A stretch of DNA of 64,000 bases, from NCBI GenBank assembly GCA_037893225.1, contig JAZGUH010000947.1:214107-278106 (forward strand), in the 5' to 3' direction. The notes under the pieces were generated by a model. It saw only the letters and a program-made list of their open reading frames with translations. It did not search any database and was not told the DNA's origin. The translations under genes were made by a program, and so were the position numbers. Position 1 is the stretch's first letter; each line of letters begins with the position of its first letter. This DNA comes from Hippasteria phrygiana (lineage: Eukaryota; Echinodermata; Asteroidea; Valvatida; Goniasteridae). Of the stretch, positions 1 to 12,900 are shown in pieces.

Positions 1-346
1 CTAAACGCATCTAAAAACTGTGTTTAGCCATTAAACACAATCTTGCTATCAGTTTGTAAACATTCGTCAAACAATCCACAACGGATTTTTTCAAAGTGAA
101 CAAAGAAACTGGCAGAAGCGAGATTCGAACCTGCGACCTCCGGGTTACCGTACCGGCGCTAACGTAAACATGTTTAGAAGCTAAACATTATCTGTCCAAT
201 TTCTAAACACCAATGTTCAATAGCTAAACACTAGGCCCCCCCCCCCCTCCCTATCCGTCAAGACGCAAAACATGTTTAGTATGTAAACGTGTTTACAAAC
301 TGATAGCAAGAAAGTGTTTAGAAATGCTTAATTGCTAAACACTGCT
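1..346. mobile_element. Foldback MITE carrying a SINE fragment
   Basis: Inverted ends are visible. The stretch at 41-61 (CTTGCTATCAGTTTGTAAACA) is repeated as its reverse complement near 289-310, and GTGTTTAGC-type sequence flanks it on both sides. The middle (about 80-165) holds a truncated tRNA-like SINE, followed by a C-run near 234-249. No coding capacity is seen. The left end may lie outside the window, so the size is a minimum. Confidence 0.55.
82..166 (-). repeat. Truncated tRNA-derived SINE fragment
   Basis: The minus strand contains a tRNA 3' half: a B-box-like GGTTCGAATC inside a T-arm, an acceptor-like end reading CTGCCAG, then a tail (TTTCTTTGTTCACTTTGAAAA) shared with the copy at 26001-26095. 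The 5' half of the tRNA, including box A, is missing because similarity stops near 161. A working tRNA gene is therefore excluded. Confidence 0.65.
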
Positions 347-888
347 TGCGGTGTAGATAGATCTCTGGTCGCAAACAATTCGACCGTATTTTTAGCTAAC
401 CAAAATTGAGCGGATATTTTTGTTCGGCGTCTCATGATTCAAAAGTGAATAAATCTTGTATTGCTATACAAGAAAAAAAACTGCAGAACTTTACTTGAAG
501 TTTGTCTGAGCAGTGCACGTCCGGTGAGAACCACTGAAAAAAGACCGGTAGCCTATTAATGTCAGCTTCCACCAGTATGCTGTCTGAAAAGTTTTATAAA
601 ACGAATCTTGCTTCAAATATTTGTCTTTTTCGACTGATTTGTAACTTCTAAGGCTTTTATGCAGGCCTGAGCAGACATTTCTATAGAGAAGTTTATTTGT
701 TTGCTTCTGTCTGTTTCGCGACCACGACGTCACACTCGATAGGCCTATATTTTCACCTTTGTCAAGTTAATTAACACATATCACTTCCTGCTATATAGTA
801 CTATAGGCCTACTGTGCTTACAAAAAATGCACGAGGTCATGGCGTACTATACTTTGGCCAGCAATCAACTTGAACTCACCAGTCTTAA
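347..888. other. No recognisable gene
   Basis: AT-rich intergenic sequence. The open frames here are short, lack domain similarity and have no convincing splice context. I see nothing else to annotate. Confidence 0.5.
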
Positions 889-1124
889 ATAGAGGAATCC
901 CACAACGACGAGTTTAGCGCCGATCTGCGCACTTCCGCGTTTGAAAACGAGGATCTTAATGTCACAGTAAACAACTTTATGCTGATCGTGCGCCTGCGCT
1001 TCCTTTTAAGGCATGATTATTGCATGAATGAATGCGCCGAAAAGCGTTGTTTTGTTTGCCACTGACATTCTCGCTTTCAACTCGGAAGTGCGCAGAAGGG
1101 GCTAATGTGAAATTCCTCTATTGC
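889..1124. mobile_element. Small MITE with AATAGAGGAAT ends
   Basis: The left end AATAGAGGAAT with a subterminal TGCGCACTTCCG is mirrored by the right end ATTCCTCTATT with CGGAAGTGCGCA. The element is about 236 bp with no coding frame. The superfamily is not determined because target duplications are unclear. Confidence 0.6.
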
Positions 1125-2619
1125 GTACATTACACAAACCCATTCGAAAGAACGTCGAATTAACTCATTCTTCTGGAAAAGCAGCTTTCCTTTGTGCGTG
1201 CGCGGCCCGGGAAGTTGGGGACGGACAATTTACCCGAATGTTTCGCGGTTAATCGTAAGTTTTTAAAATGAATACCTAACCTGCTGCAAACTGCTGATTT
1301 TGGATTGAACTGATATATAGCAAACTTAGCTGGCCTAACGTTCGAACTTAGGCTAAGAAAGTTCTTTCTCAAAGGCAGAAGAATCTTACGTTTCAGTCAC
1401 GGTTGAAAGTCCATGAAATTCAACTACTATGCAGGCACGCTCCTAAACTTTCGCAGCCTTAAATAGGCATTTTTTTGGGGGGGGGGGGGGGGGGGGTGGG
1501 GTGGGGTGGGGTGGGGGGTCGGAGGTGGGTAGAAATTGTTTTATTGATTTTTTTGTTTTATTTCTGTATGTATTTATTTACGGAGGGGCGGGCTGGAGCC
1601 CGTAGTTTCAGCCATCACGATCGTACGACTCACAGCAAGCATGCGGTCTAAACATTATTGGGCCGAAGTTGAAGTTCAGCTCACTATGCCTACTGTCGGG
1701 ATCCCACATTTGTTCCTCCTTCTAAAGCCCATCTGCACATGGCAACTTAACATCGCGTTTCCTGAATCACTAAAAAAGACATCATTTGAGGACATCCTAT
1801 CCATCGCCATTTGTTTCTCAACTCAAAAAGACTTCCGAAAGGAAATTTCAACAGGCCTATCAAGTCACAGGCTTACTACCACTTTGGTCCCGTCGGTAGT
1901 TCAAATTTCGATGATTCAAAACATTTCACAGAGAGAACTAAGGCTGAAATACGAATTTTGACTGACACGTAGGAACCCAGTTTAATTTCTTAATTTCTAA
2001 ACTGAAGGCTTCATGAAATTTCTGATGGTGGGCCTTGGGCCGGCTACTATTTACGCGCCGCCGCATCAGGCAGGTGCCGCCCGGTACCAACCCGTGGAAC
2101 ATTACCGCCGCGCCAGGCCAAACTTTAGAAAAAACACACAAGTTTAATAGTTAATTCTTCACTTAATTCATGCTGCTTAATTTAGTCTTGAAAACATAAT
2201 TGATTGGGAAGTATTTATTTTGCAATTATCATTCACACAGTTGATTTGTAATAGAGATAACGTTTTTCATCATCACCACAGCGTCACACAACGCACAATT
2301 CAGTAATAACGTTATGTACCGGGTGATATGGCGCAAGGTCTATTTTTGTCAGAACGTATAGATGTTCCAGTAATTATGTTTCTCCCCCTGCGCTTCCAAA
2401 TAATAAATCTGCAATGATGTAAATGCACCTGAAGCAATTTAGTATTTGTCAGTTTGGAGAGAATAGTATAAAGAAATAATTATTCTGTTCTGGACAAATA
2501 ATTAAAAACGTACATTTTCAAAGTAATAAGAATGTTTTTGTATGACTTAATACATTTCAAGTCGAGCACAAAATGGAACAGCCCCAATCGAGAAATTGAC
2601 CAATAGGGAAATAGCGCTT
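1125..2619. other. Intergenic, with a G-quadruplex-prone G tract
   Basis: No gene is recognised. A run of about 20 G followed by TGGGG repeats lies at 1477-1522. It has at least four G runs separated by single T residues and so could form a G-quadruplex. The rest is AT-rich unique-looking DNA. Confidence 0.5.
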
Positions 2620-3182
2620 AGAGGGGGTCTATCAATTGACGCAGCCTAACCCGCCATGCATGTAAATGAAGGCTGCATTTTTTTGTGTGTGTGTTGTTCG
2701 CCGCGACGTACGGCTTACGTACAGTACGCATATATCGCGCAGCAGCCAGGCAATTTACATGTAAAAACATAGCATCACACTTTACACGACGGTGGATCAA
2801 TGAAGAAAAGAGTCGCCATTTTAGCCAAGCCTACCACCCGATTTCGCTGCCAGGTCTCGGCCGAAAGCAACCCCGAATTGCAGTTTTCACGCCGAGAAGG
2901 TCGAGGGTTACCCTCGTTTCTTTCGACTTCGGCATTTTGAGACGGGAAAACCTCAAAAAGGGCACGCTGAAGTCGAAAAATAAAAGGGTGTATCCGCGAT
3001 TCCGGGTCGGGCCAGACGTGTTTGCAAGAAGGAACGTGGCCCAGCCTGGTCACGTGGTAGTTCTACGCTCTCACGGCTTTTTCTGCGACGTTCACCGACT
3101 GCACAGGGCCAACTTTCTGCACGCTTTTCGAGAATTGTCTGTAACTTCGGGCCTCGGAAGTTGACTGCCTTTTCCAAGAGAG
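2620..3182 (+). promoter_or_regulatory. GC/CpG-rich stretch, possible KANSL1 promoter and first noncoding exon
   Basis: This block is richer in GC and CpG than its surroundings and lies about 2.4 kb upstream of the first coding exon of KANSL1. It contains a GCCATTTT motif near 2815, resembling sites for YY1-type factors, and ends in AG|GTGCGT at 3181-3188, an acceptable splice donor. Because the first coding exon begins with a strong acceptor, at least one upstream noncoding exon must exist. This is the best candidate I see, but its link to the gene is inferred. Transcript evidence would settle it. Confidence 0.35.
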
Positions 3183-3636
3183 GTGCGTTTCATTGAACCC
3201 AGACCTTCAGTTTGTCATTTGTTGCAATGTCAAGTGCATAATGGATGAATTAATTAAATGCCGGTTTTTCGCGGGAAAAAATGTCAGGAAGTTGTGGTGG
3301 TGGTGATTTTGTCACGTGCGGTTTGTAGTGGTTTTGTTGTGATGATCTGACTGACGTGTTTTGAATAGGAATGTGGCCCTATCAAGTTCCAGAAACTGTT
3401 TATTGGGATGGTCATTGTAGTGCATTTAGCCTTTGCATAATATTTTTGTCATTGTTCCCAGACATGACTAACCCAAAGTAAGTTTTTTGTCATGTTTGTT
3501 TTTGATGTGACATATTCAGTGTTCAACTTTGTTCAGTCATGTCACTTGTCACAATGTCAGTCATGTCAGTGCTTTTGCACCAGTTGATTTCGACTGGTTT
3601 TGTGGCTGTAGTGTAACTGTTACTGATGACGTTGCC

Positions 3637-3798
3637 ATAGACCATATTGCAAATACCGCCTGGTCGAGACGTCACAAAAAAGACAATGGTCACAAGGGAT
3701 TGTGGGAAGGAATTGTGATAGATTTTTGTGCGCGTTTCTTTCCAAAATCCCTAGCCATTGTGACGTCTCATCCAGGCGGTATTTGTGATAAGGTCTAT
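3637..3798. mobile_element. MITE family A, copy 1
   Basis: The inverted ends ATAGACC and CAAATACCGCCTGG, with GAGACGTCACAA, are mirrored by TTGTGACGTCTC, CCAGGCGGTATTTG and GGTCTAT. The element is about 162 bp, noncoding, and sits in the presumed 5' intron of KANSL1. A second, nested copy lies at 26832-26983. Confidence 0.75.
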
Positions 3799-4471
3799 AA
3801 CTATATATTTCATTTCTGTGCTGTATTCTGCTAATAATTGGTTGTGCACAAATTCTGATGTGTCTGTTGGGTGTCGTAAACATATTTGAAATGTTTTTCT
3901 AAACTCTACTCAAAATTAATTTTTTGTTTTGAAGTTTTGTTTTTGGTTTTGGTTTCATTTTGTGGGTGGATTTTTTTTCAACATGCTTGCAGTGACAGAT
4001 CATATGCATTTATTCCCTAGCCATGTAAGATTTGAACATGTATGTGAATAGCCCCTACCATTGCCAATTTTTTTCTGTCAATTTGGCACGTGTTGGAATC
4101 GAATTTTTGTGCACCTTGAACAATGGCAAACAAAATGTCGATGTAAACCTTGTATGATGTGTGCAGTGCTCATTTTCTCTGCATGCTAAACCTCACTAAA
4201 TATGCAGAAAAGAGTCATTCAAATTGTTGAGAAATAGAACTAAGTAATTGACCTTGTCAAACCTGTCACTATACATTGACTCCAGCCACCAAAACTTGAT
4301 TTGTTTCCTTCTGTTAAAAAATGTCATCCTGGCTCTCATAGTGAAATATACTAGTTCCACGGTTGTTTTGATTTCCTATGTTGGATTACTATTACTATTA
4401 GGAAATGGGTTATAAGTGGCTGGAAGTGCCCAATTCTTCCCAAACGACCATGTTTAGTAACAATTCTTTAA

Positions 4472-4525
4472 CCCTAACAGTCCTGAATCCTCCAATTTCA
4501 ATACGATTTTTCACACGGGTTAGGG
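4472..4525. mobile_element. Miniature TTAA-flanked element with CCCTAAC ends
   Basis: A 54-bp insert bounded by TTAA on both sides (4468-4471 and 4526-4529), with inverted ends CCCTAAC and GTTAGGG. Its interior CTGAATCCTCC matches the interior of the larger element at 11719-12413, so it looks like a deletion derivative of that piggyBac-type family. Confidence 0.6.
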
Positions 4526-4710
4526 TTAATACAAAAGATCATAGAATACAAAATGCATGTACTTTCATGACTGCTTTTGTAGACTGCTTTTGTAGCAGTC
4601 TAGAAGAAAAGTTGTGTTTATAAAGCATATGTTTAGGCTGCTACACGTATTTCAGTAGGTAACAATTTGCTATTACTGCTAGTCTATTCTCCCTGCAAGC
4701 CAAGATGTAG

Positions 4711-5113
4711 TGTAAGGTTTTCACAAACCTTACAGAGAGACACATAGAAACTGCTGTGGAAAATATTTTCCCATTTTTTTTAATGATCCATAACTTGTCA
4801 CAAAATGTTTTGCCACATTTCATATGCCTTATCTTGGTAATGGCTGTATACACGTAGATTAGGTTCAAGTCCTTGAAATGTCACTGGAAAAGGTGAAATT
4901 TTACGAAAATTTCACTTACCAAGACCCAGCCATCACCACTCGGCAGTTTCACATCATTTTTGTCAACCTAACCTACGTGTACATAGCCGTTATCAAGATG
5001 AGGCATATGAAATGTTGTGGCAGAAAATTTTGAGTTATAGATCATTTTAAAAAATGGGAACAAATCATCCACCGAATTTAAATGTCTCTCTGTAAGGTTT
5101 GTGAAAACCTTGC
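4711..5113. repeat. Large imperfect foldback (about 150-bp arms)
   Basis: The left arm (about 4711-4868) and right arm (about 4964-5113) are imperfect reverse complements. AAGGTTTTCACAAACC at the left outer end pairs with GGTTTGTGAAAACCTT at the right outer end, and TACACGTAG at the inner left pairs with CTACGTGTA at the inner right. The loop is about 95 bp. If transcribed as intron it would form a long hairpin. It is probably an old palindromic DNA element. Confidence 0.65.
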
Positions 5114-5582
5114 AGTTCTGGAAGTAAGCCATGGTTATGTCTTGCTGAAACTGCAAGTCTGATATGATGTAATAGAACTGATTTCTGATCACCTGGTTTT
5201 TGTGTGAAATATGTCATGGTAGATGTAAAATTGGTCAATATTTTAACCTTGAAGATCAAGACCTGAACAGTTTCATTCTGTAATAGCATTGCAATTACTT
5301 TATTGGTATGCGTGAATCTGGGGGCATGTTTCTATAACCAAAAGTTACTGAAGTCTTGGTCTTGTATCCAAACATTTTATCCATACGTGTGTTTTCCCTC
5401 CTGGTTTTTTTTTTTAATGGGTGTTTAGACCATCTGTGTAAGATAATTTTAAATCGTGATCAAAGAAATGTAATCATAAATTCAGGGATTTTATAATTAC
5501 ATAAATTTGAAAATTTCACTGTTGATATGTTTGATGTGACAAATGAACATTTCTTTTTTGTCGATTTTCTGTGTATCTGCAG

Positions 5583-6958
5583 TCTCGATGCCTTGGTGGT
5601 GTGTCAGCCATCTCCAGGCTGTGCTGCATGGCTGCGATGGCTCCAGCCTTGACCGATGCTTCTGCTCATCCTTCAAGTTTCAAGCTGCCAATCTCTCCGT
5701 CTGATCCAGAGCGGTCAGGGTTTGAAGCAACTCCAAGCGATCCGACCAGCCCAGGGCTACCAAACGGCCACACAAATACCAGTCACGCCCACATAAACAC
5801 CAGCCAAGCTATCCGACAGTCGGAGTTGGGCAAGGACGTGCTACTGCAACAGAGTGGAGAGAACCATTCAGAAAGCAGCAACCACAGGCCCAAGGCCCGA
5901 CTCTTTAGGACAAACTCCCAGAGAGGTAGAATATCCCAGGACTCCAGACTAACATTTCTGGGGAAATTGGATAGGGGAAAGGTAGGTAGGTCCCTTTCCT
6001 TCCCCCCGCCAATCAGAGCTCCTAGCCTGACGAACGGGGGTGACACTGTTGTTGGGGACGTCACAAAGATGAGTCATTCAAGCCTTCCAGGAGCATATGA
6101 TAAGCAGCAGCCTTGTCAAACAAGTGTGCACACAGCTACAAGCGTCAGCATGCCTCCGGAAACCTCATCGCTCTCTCCATCAAACAACACTGAAGTGACA
6201 GGTGGTAGTTCCACAGCCACAGCGGATTCTTCTGATGCGGACGATGACACAAGAGGTGGACTTGTAGGCACTCGGGTTTCTGATGGAACGGATAGTGGTC
6301 TTCAACAGGATCTTGAGATCAGCTATGAGAAACTTGTCTCAAAAATAAACAACATACAGAACACAGAGGGGTGGATGAAAGACAAGAACAGTGACTTTCT
6401 GTTAACTGAACTTTTGGAAGGGGAGCAAATAAACGAAATTGCTGACCAGCACTCAAAGTTGGCGCATCGAGCAAGACAGCTTACTCAGAAGCTCCGACAA
6501 CTGCAGACAAAGCAAATAAGTACGCACATTCAGCATCAGATCCAGAACTTTGTCCGAGAGCAACACAAGAGTTCAGAACAAAAAGCCTCAGAGGCAGACA
6601 CGGAGGGTTGCGCCGAGTGTAAACGAAATGCTACCGTATCGGATCCAAATGTTCCATCAACGTCTCAAAGGGGCTTCAATCCAAAATGTGGTTTGTTTGG
6701 TGAGGCCGCAAAAGATCAGCCCTCTCGGACCTGTAACCATAAGCGAAAGCCTTTCCTGGCACGGCTGTCTGAGACTGACACTTCGGTGAGGGTTGCTGTG
6801 AAGTCAGCAAGCAAACGTCTTCAGTCAAAGTTAGAGCATGTAGAGAGCTGGGTGGACTCTGATGAAACAGAGAGCAGCTCTGGTGGAGAAAGCTGTGATG
6901 AGGGAGACGACACTCTGCCGTCTTACACACAAACACGGCAAAAACATAAAGTACCTCT
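5583..6958 (+). CDS. KANSL1: KANSL1 first coding exon
   Basis: A pyrimidine-rich tract and CTGCAG (acceptor AG at 5581-5582) precede the exon. The first 45 bases are 5' UTR and the ATG is at 5628. The exon encodes residues 1-443: a Ser/Thr-rich low-complexity N-terminus, a basic segment with an RGRISQDSRLTFLGKLDRGK stretch, the HIQHQ-containing helix, and the acidic-serine motif near its end. The donor is at 6959 (CT|GTGAGT), and codon 444 is completed by the first base of the next exon. The frame is also open upstream to a GTG at 5571, but that lies in the intron and polypyrimidine tract. Confidence 0.92.
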
Positions 6959-9900
6959 GTGAGTACTCGGAGCTTTCAACTCTGGTGTTTATCAGTGTTT
7001 CGGCCTCTCATAATCCCCGGGAGCAATTATAGATGAGAAAAAGATAACCCACACCCCAATTGTTTTTGCTGTTTAGCTACAAAACCGTTGATCCAAGTTG
7101 TCTCCCCTCCCCAAGTACACATAGTTTCTCTCAAAGCATCCTCTTTAACTTGGTCCTTCAAAATCTGCCAAAATTTCACTCCTATGTTTTGCTGGATTTT
7201 GATGTCATTTTGAATTAAAATGCAAAGACACCGTTACCATACATCAGGCTTGGTGTCATTTGATTCTTAAGGTGGAAAAAGTCCCATATGAAGCAAAAAT
7301 GCCAAGTAGTTGAGGGTTAATCCAGAATAATCTAACTGGAAATTATGAATCATAGCGTAGCCTGCTTATGACTGCCAAAAAAAGCTCTCTAAGTCTATGA
7401 TCGGATCAACAAAATCTGAAGAACTTGACATTTTGTGGCATTCAGTGGGGTTGGAAAATGTGTCAAGCCTACCATTTGGAAAGCCCTGTTTTGTCTTGTT
7501 ATTGACAACATCGTTAGACAAGTAGAGTTGCACACTGAGCCAAAATCAAACATTGATTTCTGGCCACTTGCAAATTATTTGATGATATGTTTGTTTACTT
7601 ATTTACAACAGGCATAGAAGAGCGGTGTGGAAGTGGGCTGTGGAGAGAGCCTCCATCGCCAGCCGATGGACTTGGCTTCAAGCCCAAGTATCTGATTTGG
7701 AGTACCGCATCAGACAGCAGAGTGACATCTACCGACAGACCCGTGCGAGCAAAGGCGTGGCAATTCTTGGTGATCAACCGTCACAGGAGGAGCTTCTAAA
7801 AGTACGGGTGATGACGTCCAGCAAGACCAATCGGAGACTCTCCCCAATCGAAGCCAAGATTGCCCGGCTCGGCGGCAACCAGGCAATGTCGCCCTCAAAC
7901 TTGTCTACGTTACTCACCAATGTCGACCAGCAGAGTGCAAGGTTGAAGAGGTCCCTTCAGAACTGCGTGTCTCCCATGTCGGGGCTTCCGATACCTCCAT
8001 CAGCGACCAGTACACCAACAGGTGCCGGCGGGAAAGTACCGCTCAGCAAACCCATGAATGGTATCGTTGGCAGTTCGGGTTCACGTGGCAGTCCTCTGTT
8101 TAGCAGCACGACATCTTCGCCAGGAGCGGCCCATAAACAGTTTCCAACAGGGACAAATTCCTTCCCTGCTTCCCCATCCCTTATACCCACTGTCCCCGAG
8201 GAGCATTACTGCGCAAGGACACGGCCAGTCTTTTACTTCCGGAAGCGCAAACTGATCCGAACTATGAACATCCACAGCTTAAGTCGCAAGATCCAGAAGT
8301 TGTCAACAGTGAGGTGCGGCTGCTGCCCACCCCTTACCCCGTGTGTGATGTGTGGAGGTCGGTTCAATCATGTTGAGAAGCCCAAAGAGCCAGACATGGC
8401 CCCACTTAACGAGAGAGTGGCTCAGCTGGACTACTCCTTCCATCCTGTGCTTTCTTTTCCTCAAGGTAAATTGACGTGCGGCACTTGCTCTACATCTTTT
8501 TAACTGCACCCCTCACTCATCCCATTCAGACGGCAATTTACTGGGAGCTGCTCTGGGTATTTATGTATAAAATTGAATTTATTGATTGTGTAGCCAGAGC
8601 AGTTGAGCCAGAGTTGCTTGGTCCTTGCATAAATTTGGATCTCTGAATTGCCTACTAAGGCTAATTTGGATGCTGAAATGCGAGTCTTAAGATCCCATGG
8701 GAGATGATTTTGTTTCACTTCCAAATGTGATGTAATTTCCAATCCTCGGAGGAGGTCCTTGTCAAACATCAGAAACTGATTCCAACCCGATTCAAAAAGC
8801 TAGCACAACTTAGAAAGTGGTAAACTTTGGTGATATTACATTTTGGGAACTGTACTTGAATTTATCATTCAAGGGTAAACAAAACCTTTAGCTTGAATTG
8901 TTGACGAGCAAATAACGAGCTCTTTATGAGCAATGTGTTGCATGCCTACCATTCATATGCATTTGATGCAGACTGCAAAACAGACTCGCTGATCTTAAGC
9001 TTCATGCAACCACAACTTCATTGCGTCAACATTGCTGTTCCTTCTGTAGATATTCCCCTGTCGATACAGTTTGAGGGGATGATGAAGAGTAACGAATGGC
9101 AGCGGAAACCAGCCCCGTCTAAGCAGTCTCCCTTGAAAAAGTAAGACCAAAGGGGGAATCCTTTAAGCTCTTGACTCCAAATCCACCAAAATCCCACAGG
9201 TGGATTGGTTCTGGTGGATTGAGTATTGATGCTGGTTGGATTTCCTCAATTTCAACATGGCAAATGGACATCCTGCAAGGCTGTGTAATTCGTGTGTACT
9301 AAATCTTACCAAATCCTCATGTATTTTGCAGGGATGCCAGACTTCCGTCAATTGCCGGAATTCCAGCTTTTTCATATTTTTGGGAAAAACATCCGGCCTT
9401 CGGCATTTGTGGGCCGGAACGACAATATTAATACAAATGTTACCGTAAGACCACATGTGTACAACGATTCGATTTACACATAGCGCGGGGCACTATATAA
9501 GCAGTGTCCTGCATACGTATGCAGCGGACACTAGACTTGCATACTATGTACACGCAACTGGTAAATTCCAGTCTGTGAGGAACGGTCACAATTTATGTGT
9601 ACGTTGCTTACCACTGGTGCGTACACACAATGTGCGTGCAGAACAAAATCCAATCGATCGACGACTTGGTCAAGTTTAGTTCCACAGAGTTTGCCGATTT
9701 CGTTGATTCCCATGCATCCCGTATTCACTTTACGCAGTCAAAGTAGGGAACCAGTTATGTTCGTGCATCAAATGGTTTCGCGAGCGTGTGCAGCGTGTAT
9801 ACAAAATGGCGGAATAACAACAGCGGGGATCGTTTGTCAAAATGGAGGGGAAATTGAAATGATTGAACATCTACAATGTGATTGCGTATACTAGTACTGT

Positions 9901-12900
9901 TCATTGTTGTACGATAGATCTACGTTCGCTTTGGAAACATTCTCATTGGAAAAATAAATCGAGCACTTTGTAAAAATAAAGGCAAAGTTTATTGTACAAT
10001 TGTACATGTATTACGCATAGGGCCTATGTAGGCCTGATTGTAGCGTGGCCCAGATTCCGGACACGCCAAAAAAAAATCCGGCCCTGCAGTCAAGACCTAC
10101 TGGCATCCCTGATTTTGTAGTTTGAAGGGGTACCATTAAAACAAGTACATTAAGAGTATGTTGGATTCCTCACTAAAACAGTTGGAATTTGTGGACTTGA
10201 TGTAGTCCCCGGTTAGGGAGCAAGGAGTTTTTTTTTTTTAGATTAAACCCTTATCCTGCTCTTGGGGACTCTGCTGTATCCAACAAAATCCACCGCTATT
10301 GAAGTATGAAACCTGTGGAATCCAAAAGAATGCAAGAACTAGAACAAAAGACCTTGAAGTTGACAGAATTATGAAGAATTTGTTTAGTCGCATCTTGTTC
10401 AGCATGGTTAGTTATACTTAAGTGGGCACTTTCTGTTGGGGTTTTTTTTTTTTTTTCAGCGAACAAAAGACCTTTTGTTCGAGTTGCTGAATTTCATCTT
10501 TGGGTCAAAGATTCTAGTGTAACTTTTTCGCTAATCGTCCCACAGGAAACGACGGCCAAATACACCGACAGAAAGCAAAGATGGCCAGAGACCAAAGAGG
10601 AAGTACGAGAGGAAGAATAAAGACAAGGACAAACGACGCCAAAGCACAGCTGAAGACAAATCACTCAAAATGCTTCGCAAACTGGCTGCTAAGAGTACGT
10701 TTCAAAATCAGTTCTGTTGTTTCATATTAGGGTTACTAGAGAGAATGCACTAAGTGAAGCAGCCAACTCTTCAATCAAAAAGTTAATAAACTAGTTCCGA
10801 GGACCAGAGGTATTGATTAGAATTTTTTGTCAATATGCTGTAAGGAAGGTTCTGGCTTGGGATTGAATTGCCAATACAGCAGAGCTTGGCTATAATGAAC
10901 ACCGCTATACCGTAACAGTTGACTATAACGAACAGTTGGCTATAACGAACATTCTCTTTGGCTCCCAATGTATTCAATACATACCATTATTCACTATAAC
11001 GAATGACCACTATAGTGAACATAGTTTGTCGATCCCATGTGGCATTCTACCGTATTCAGATTTGTGTCGTTTATGTGGCCTGAAACGTACAGAGACCTAT
11101 TTCATAGAGCTGATTAAAAAAAAAAATTTTTAGCACAGAATATTATTTGGCAAATTTCTGTGCCAAGCTGAGAACCAGTCACAAGCAATACACATTGCAT
11201 ATTTTGGCTGGTGACCTGTTGTCAAAATGTTTCTGTATTAAGTAGATACGTATGCTTAGCAATAGGGGTTCTAGTTTATGGAATCGAGTACCCGTACAGT
11301 AACTTCCCAGATAATGAAAAAGGAAAGGTTTTGAATATTATTTGTCGGGAAATTTTCCAAATTAAAACCCGACTACCTGGGAAACCAGCACTGATTTCAC
11401 ATTTGACGCTCACGAAAGTTCACAAAGGGAATTTACCGGTCGCAGTTTTAGTAGTCTGGGTATGGATAAGAGCCTTGACGACAAATAATTACATGCCTCA
11501 TTCCACAATAAATACAACTGAAAAGCTTCCGGACAACCGTCTTTTGTGATATGCCGGCGCATGCACGTATGGCACATGCAAAGGCGGAGAAGTGATCGTG
11601 TTTACTGGACAGGCATAAGATTTTTCAGAATTTTGTCTGAAATCAGACTTTTGAATCTCAGAGAAAGATGTTATTACAACTTCCAGGATTGGAAGTTTTG
11701 GGTTGGGTTTTTTTTTAACCCTAACGTACATAAATCCATCAAAATCCTTCCCCTGTTTTGGAGGATTTCGGCGGATTCAGGATACCTCTATATGTGACCG
11801 GCTCTGCAAAAAGGGCTATTATGTCGCAAAATTAGAAAAATGAGTTATATACATAGTTGAATTTGTCACATCCTAGGCTTTAATTTGGTGTAGGTTTGAC
11901 CCCCGTGGCATTTTGTGTTCTCAAGATATCTTGACATTTGTATACTCCTATTTTCCTAATTTAACGGAAGTGCGTTTAGAGATACAGGCCTTTATACACA
12001 AAAAGTGCAAAGAGATAAGATATAAGTAATTTTTATCAACATTTATTTTTTCATCTTTATTCATCAATATTAATGTTTCTGAAAATAAATTCTGAAAATA
12101 TAGATACAACAGAAGCCAACAAACCAAAACCAAAAACAAAAAAATCACTTACGTGAAGATTTTTTTTGCCCGCTTCACATAGAACTGCCCTGTGTGCGAC
12201 ATAATACCCCTTTTTGCAGAGCCGGTCACATATTGAAACCTGGGGATTTTGATGGATTGAGGATTGTAAGCCTAACGTTTCTGCAGGATTTTGATGGATT
12301 CAGGATACCTCCATATTGAGCAGTCACCAAAATCAACTTTTTGTGCATGACAAAATAGGTGGATTTTGGCGGATTCAGGATACTTTCTAGTAAAGTTGCC
12401 CAAGGGGTTAGGGTTAACGGGTACCCGGGTAACCGTATTTTTTTCATTCGGGTACCGGGTTGTTTTACTTTCCGTAAATGCACACCCCTACTTATCAACT
12501 CTCTAAAACTGATCCCAATTGAGTCCACAAGAAAAAATAATAAATTGAAGGTAAACACTGGATCTGCAATTCCTTTAATTAGATTTGAAAAATTCAAAAA
12601 TCCACATTTAAGTATATACATATATTTTTTTAAGTTACAGATGTATCTTTTCTCCCAGTTGACCTATTGCCGTTTTTAAGCAATAGCCAATCGCAGCGTC
12701 TGTTGAATTATCACATGACATTCTAAATTTTGGACAAACAAAAATTCAAACGCGTGGAACTGCCTACATCTTGTTCATCCTGGTTTATACACTGGTCCTT
12801 TGATTTAGGTAAATCACTGCAGCTTCATCCTTTCTTACTTGATAATACGGCAATCTTTTTATTCCCTGTGAAGCAATGAAAGACATGAGACATGGCAGAG

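Larger units (their letters stand above)
11265..12491 (-). mobile_element. hAT-like element, copy 1, containing nested insertions
   Basis: Outer ends are TAGGGGT (11265) and GCACACCCCTA (to about 12491). The body is the reverse complement of copy 2 at 15936-17586: the GGAATCGAGTACCCGTAC, GGGTAC and GAATCTCAGAGAAAGA stretches are shared. Copy 1 has lost part of its left subterminal region (TAGGGGT runs directly into TCTAG) and is split by the TTAA-flanked insert at 11719-12413. No transposase frame is seen. Confidence 0.65.

Noticed and set aside
2685..3164. 159-codon open frame in the GC-rich block upstream of KANSL1
   Set aside because: Overlapping frames are open on both strands because the block is GC-rich. 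No domain or start context is visible, so it is more likely promoter or noncoding exon.
5571..5627. Extension of KANSL1 upstream to GTG 5571
   Set aside because: This stretch includes the intron acceptor CTGCAG, and MAAMAPALTDA at 5628 matches the family N-terminus.
11948..12148. Small minus-strand frame inside the innermost MITE
   Set aside because: Low-complexity AT-rich translation within a noncoding MITE; no domain.
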